A stretch of 8,440 nt of DNA from Betaproteobacteria bacterium (GTDB taxonomy: Bacteria > Pseudomonadota > Gammaproteobacteria > Burkholderiales > Burkholderiaceae_C), in assembly GCA_009923345.1 (NCBI GenBank), contig RFTR01000083.1, positions 1-8,440 of the forward strand, given 5' to 3'. Under the pieces are notes generated by a model. It searched no databases. It was given only the letters and a program-made list of their open reading frames with translations, and was not told the origin of the DNA. The position numbers and the translations under genes are program-made. Positions 7,801-8,440 of the stretch are shown here, in pieces (within the stretch, counting starts at the first letter, position 1; each line of letters starts with the position of its first letter).

Positions 7801-8440
7801 TGAAGTACAGCACTGGCACACTGAACTTTCAAGGCACGCCGCAGACGGGTGTGGCTGCAGCCAGCATTGGGTTGTCTGGAACCGGCACTTTGAAGACAGG
7901 TTCCGCCTTTGTCAAAGCAACGGGTTCAACCAGCGTATATGGATCTTCCCCGGTCATCAGTTACCAAATTTATTCAACTGCTGCTGCCACAACATTGGCC
8001 ACAGGTTTGCCAAGTATCACTGGCACAGCCGTATTCACTGGAGCGCCAACTGGTTCGTCTTCAGTTGGAAGCTATTCACTGAAATACGACAAAGGGCTAT
8101 CCTCCACATACGCTTTTTTCCCGGTCACTGCTGCATCCACCTGGGTGGTTGGTCAAGCACCTCTCACTATCACCGCCAACAACGCCAGCAAAACCTACGA
8201 TGGGTTGGCGTACACAGGCGGGAATGGTGTGAGCTACTCTGCATTTGCCAACAACGAAACCACAGCGGTTTTGGGCGGCACATTGAGTTACGGCGGCACC
8301 AGTCAGGGTGCCACCAACGCGGGCAGTTACGCCATCACGCCCTCCGGCTTGACCAGTGCCAACTACGCCATCACCTATGCCAATGGCACGCTGACGATCA
8401 ACAAAGCAGCACTCACTGTTACCGCCAACAACGCCAGCAA
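4704..8440 (+). CDS. TpsA-type two-partner secreted exoprotein/adhesin, N-terminal 1245 residues (runs off window)
   Basis: Large surface or secreted protein, probably an adhesin, exported by the adjacent TpsB. The frame is open with no stop for 1245 codons to the window end. Residues 1-25 (MNRVFKTIWSVATQSWQAVP...) are an extended signal peptide region (ESPR); a basic stretch (KKSVKSR) and hydrophobic core (about 38-52) follow, with likely cleavage after AGA at 53. The TPS/haemagglutination-activity domain covers about 62-290, with AIINWDSFNLG (97-107), a QIFGRI stretch (134-139) and NPSGV (149-153), equivalent to the NPNGI motif. The region to about 437 continues as beta-helix and ends in the motif WLLDPYNITIS. 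The passenger then has four PATR-like repeats (about 549-942), an MBG-like segment (about 1071-1150) and the start of a YDG repeat array (1154 onward). No cysteine occurs in the visible part, as is usual for such proteins. The ESPR fixes the start at 4704; the next in-frame Met (42) would lose it. The C-terminus and its function are not visible, so a CdiA-like toxin end cannot be excluded, though the repeats favour an adhesin. Confidence 0.93.
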   Translation, partial: MNRVFKTIWSVATQSWQAVPETARTSGKKSVKSRTTGTVVSMSLGLTLGGAGAQSPPPPASTQLPMGGSVARGSATISQTATAQAAAMTVNQSSQRAIINWDSFNLGTAASINFVQPNAQAVTLNRVNDNNPSQIFGRITSNGQVFLSNPSGVYFSPTASVDVGALVATSHGISDANFMAGNYQFERNGATGKVVNEGRISAGLGGYVALLAPEVQNAGVVLARAGTVALAAGEVISLQVQGGGLAGITTTPNAIATLIENKLAVQAPDGQIILSAVALNKLQAGVIKNSGSLEANSLVAKGGKIYLEADDITLAATSRIEAKGPTGGGTVLVGGDWQGSGEMRQATKVTMEAGARIDASATDQGDGGKVVLWSDIHNADSVTRVNGSIQAEAGPNGGNGGQVETSGHRLEVGEAVVSAQSFKGKDGLWLLDPYNITISSGANASTTNASNTFTSSASGGVVNATTLQNALATSSVTVSTTGAGTDAGNITVSSDLSWSSNKVLTLTANGGINGTGNIAMSGASGTGVVFNQAGNSIYSGNISGTNATVTKQGVGELTLSGNNTYGGITTVSAGTLKIGSSTALGAATNSTDYTEIATGATLDLNSFSLNERLLISGTLTNSSVNAVTAYTGTTQLIGTVGTAVVIQADAGAINLAAMLGVPPNGVELGGSTGGSFSGIIGASNSNQPKVTKNGSGTWAFNGTESYLRDVLTIQAGTLKLGSLNTNFFGNIVTGVNISTAGAVLEMANNNALNVTKPIYGSGSVLKSGAGTLTLNSSSNAYSGGTTVANGILKAGTVFGGSSSAHLGTGRVTVMSGAALDVQGNSLSVPITINGTGINSGGALTNGTSGTSDVTLSGLLTLGSDSAIVNNASGNSALKLTNVGTITGNGYALTLGGSQGGTISSIIGTGSGSITKTGAGTWTLSGVNTFTGNVFVNEGYLIANNSNALGTAAGYTQVASGASLGIVGATDFTEPLNLSGFGYSDTVAALHSQTTATLNYTGTMTLTGTTRIGVTSGKTLNIKTSVDNGVYDIVKYSTGTLNFQGTPQTGVAAASIGLSGTGTLKTGSAFVKATGSTSVYGSSPVISYQIYSTAAATTLATGLPSITGTAVFTGAPTGSSSVGSYSLKYDKGLSSTYAFFPVTAASTWVVGQAPLTITANNASKTYDGLAYTGGNGVSYSAFANNETTAVLGGTLSYGGTSQGATNAGSYAITPSGLTSANYAITYANGTLTINKAALTVTANNAS
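4887..5573 (+). other. TPS secretion domain (haemagglutination-activity domain) of TpsA
   Basis: About residues 62-290 of the exoprotein. It starts QLPMGGSVARG, contains INWDSFNLG, VTLNRV, QIFGRI, NPSGV and VGALVATS, and continues through repeated short beta-strand patterns (VVNEGRISAG, GYVALLAPEVQNAG, GTVALAAG). These are the hallmarks of the domain recognised by TpsB POTRA domains to start secretion. It is markedly more G+C-rich than both flanking regions. Confidence 0.88.
6348..6437 (+). repeat. PATR-like passenger repeat 1
   Basis: Residues 549-578 read VTKQGVGELTLSGNNTYGG followed by ITTVSAGTLKI, a close match to the autotransporter-associated beta-strand repeat pattern (K-x-G-x-G-x-L-x-L-S-G-x-N-x-Y-x-G...AGTL). 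It is followed by STALGA, the usual boundary of this repeat type. Confidence 0.8.
6771..6866 (+). repeat. PATR-like passenger repeat 2 (divergent)
   Basis: Residues 690-721 match the pattern at VTKNGSGTWAFNG and again at IQAGTLKLG, but the central N-x-Y-x-G-G part is replaced by ESYLRDV. This is a diverged copy of the repeat. Confidence 0.65.
6993..7088 (+). repeat. PATR-like passenger repeat 3
   Basis: Residues 764-795 read VLKSGAGTLTLNSSSNAYSG then GTTVANGILKAG. This is a near-canonical repeat with one extra residue in the turn before the Tyr. Confidence 0.8.
7440..7529 (+). repeat. PATR-like passenger repeat 4
   Basis: Residues 913-942 read ITKTGAGTWTLSGVNTFTGN then VFVNEGYLIA, with Phe in place of the usual Tyr, followed by the typical boundary NSNALGTA. 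Confidence 0.78.
7914..8153 (+). other. MBG-like domain of TpsA (diverged)
   Basis: Residues about 1071-1150 contain VYGSSP near the start, SSVGSYSLKYDKGL in the middle and STYAFFPV near the end. The order Tyr-Gly near the start, then VGSY, then a YAF/NYT-like strand, follows the layout of MBG-type immunoglobulin-like modules found next to YDG repeats in bacterial adhesins. Identity to the family is low by eye, so the call is tentative. Confidence 0.45.
8163..8440 (+). repeat. Start of a YDG-type tandem repeat array, 249-base unit, truncated by the window
   Basis: Residues 1154-1236 form a unit starting LTITANNASKTYDGLAYTGG, with YSAFANNET, VLGGTLSYGG, NAGSYAITPSGL and NYAITYANGTLTINKA. The next unit begins at 8412, exactly 249 bases (83 codons) after 8163, and 27 of its 29 visible bases match. 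These are YDG/MBG-family adhesin modules. The near-identity implies recent duplication or ongoing homogenisation, and more copies likely follow. Confidence 0.85.

Noticed and set aside
4704..8440. Contact-dependent inhibition (CdiA) protein
   Set aside because: The visible passenger has PATR and YDG/MBG repeats, not the filamentous-haemagglutinin repeats typical of CdiA, and the C-terminal toxin and immunity region is outside the window, so the claim cannot be supported.
1..8440. CRISPR array or insertion sequence
   Set aside because: No regularly spaced short direct repeats, transposase-like frames or terminal inverted repeats with target duplications were seen; the repeats present are in-frame protein repeats of tpsA.

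Overview
The window looks like chromosomal DNA from a beta-proteobacterium, most likely Burkholderiales. That placement is an inference from protein style: an extended-signal-peptide TpsA exoprotein with YDG/MBG-type repeats beside a 7TMR-DISM histidine kinase. No rRNA or other phylogenetic marker is present. Composition is uneven: sample lines of the kinase gene are near 32% G+C, while parts of the exoprotein secretion domain reach 62-75%.

Layout. The left edge (1-94, minus strand) holds the first 31 codons of a RelE/HigB-type toxin gene running off the window, with a strong promoter-like sequence directly in front of it. About 290 bases without a convincing gene follow, rich in small dyads. 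Two overlapping plus-strand genes come next: a membrane histidine kinase with a periplasmic DISMED2-like domain and seven membrane helices (384-2279), and an OmpR/PhoB-type response regulator (2264-2953). After 85 bases containing a hairpin that covers the next start codon, a two-partner secretion pair begins: a TpsB outer-membrane transporter of the FhaC/ShlB family (3039-4694), then, 9 bases on, a TpsA exoprotein (4704 to beyond 8440). The TpsA frame is open for 1245 codons with no stop, so only its N-terminal part is visible.

How the parts fit. TpsA carries an extended signal peptide for Sec export, then a TPS secretion domain that TpsB POTRA domains would recognise in the periplasm. Its passenger consists of autotransporter-associated (PATR) beta-helix repeats followed by MBG/YDG-type repeats, typical of large surface adhesins. 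The two-component system upstream on the same strand is a plausible regulator of the secretion pair, but no direct evidence such as a defined operator is visible. The toxin gene points the other way and is probably an unrelated neighbour.

The most notable points are the mosaic composition of the TpsA gene, the hairpin over the tpsB start codon, the toxin promoter that would give an almost leaderless mRNA, and the start of a 249-base tandem repeat at the right edge. I found no clearly new system. The closest candidate is the local pairing of a 7TMR-DISM sensor with a two-partner secreted adhesin.
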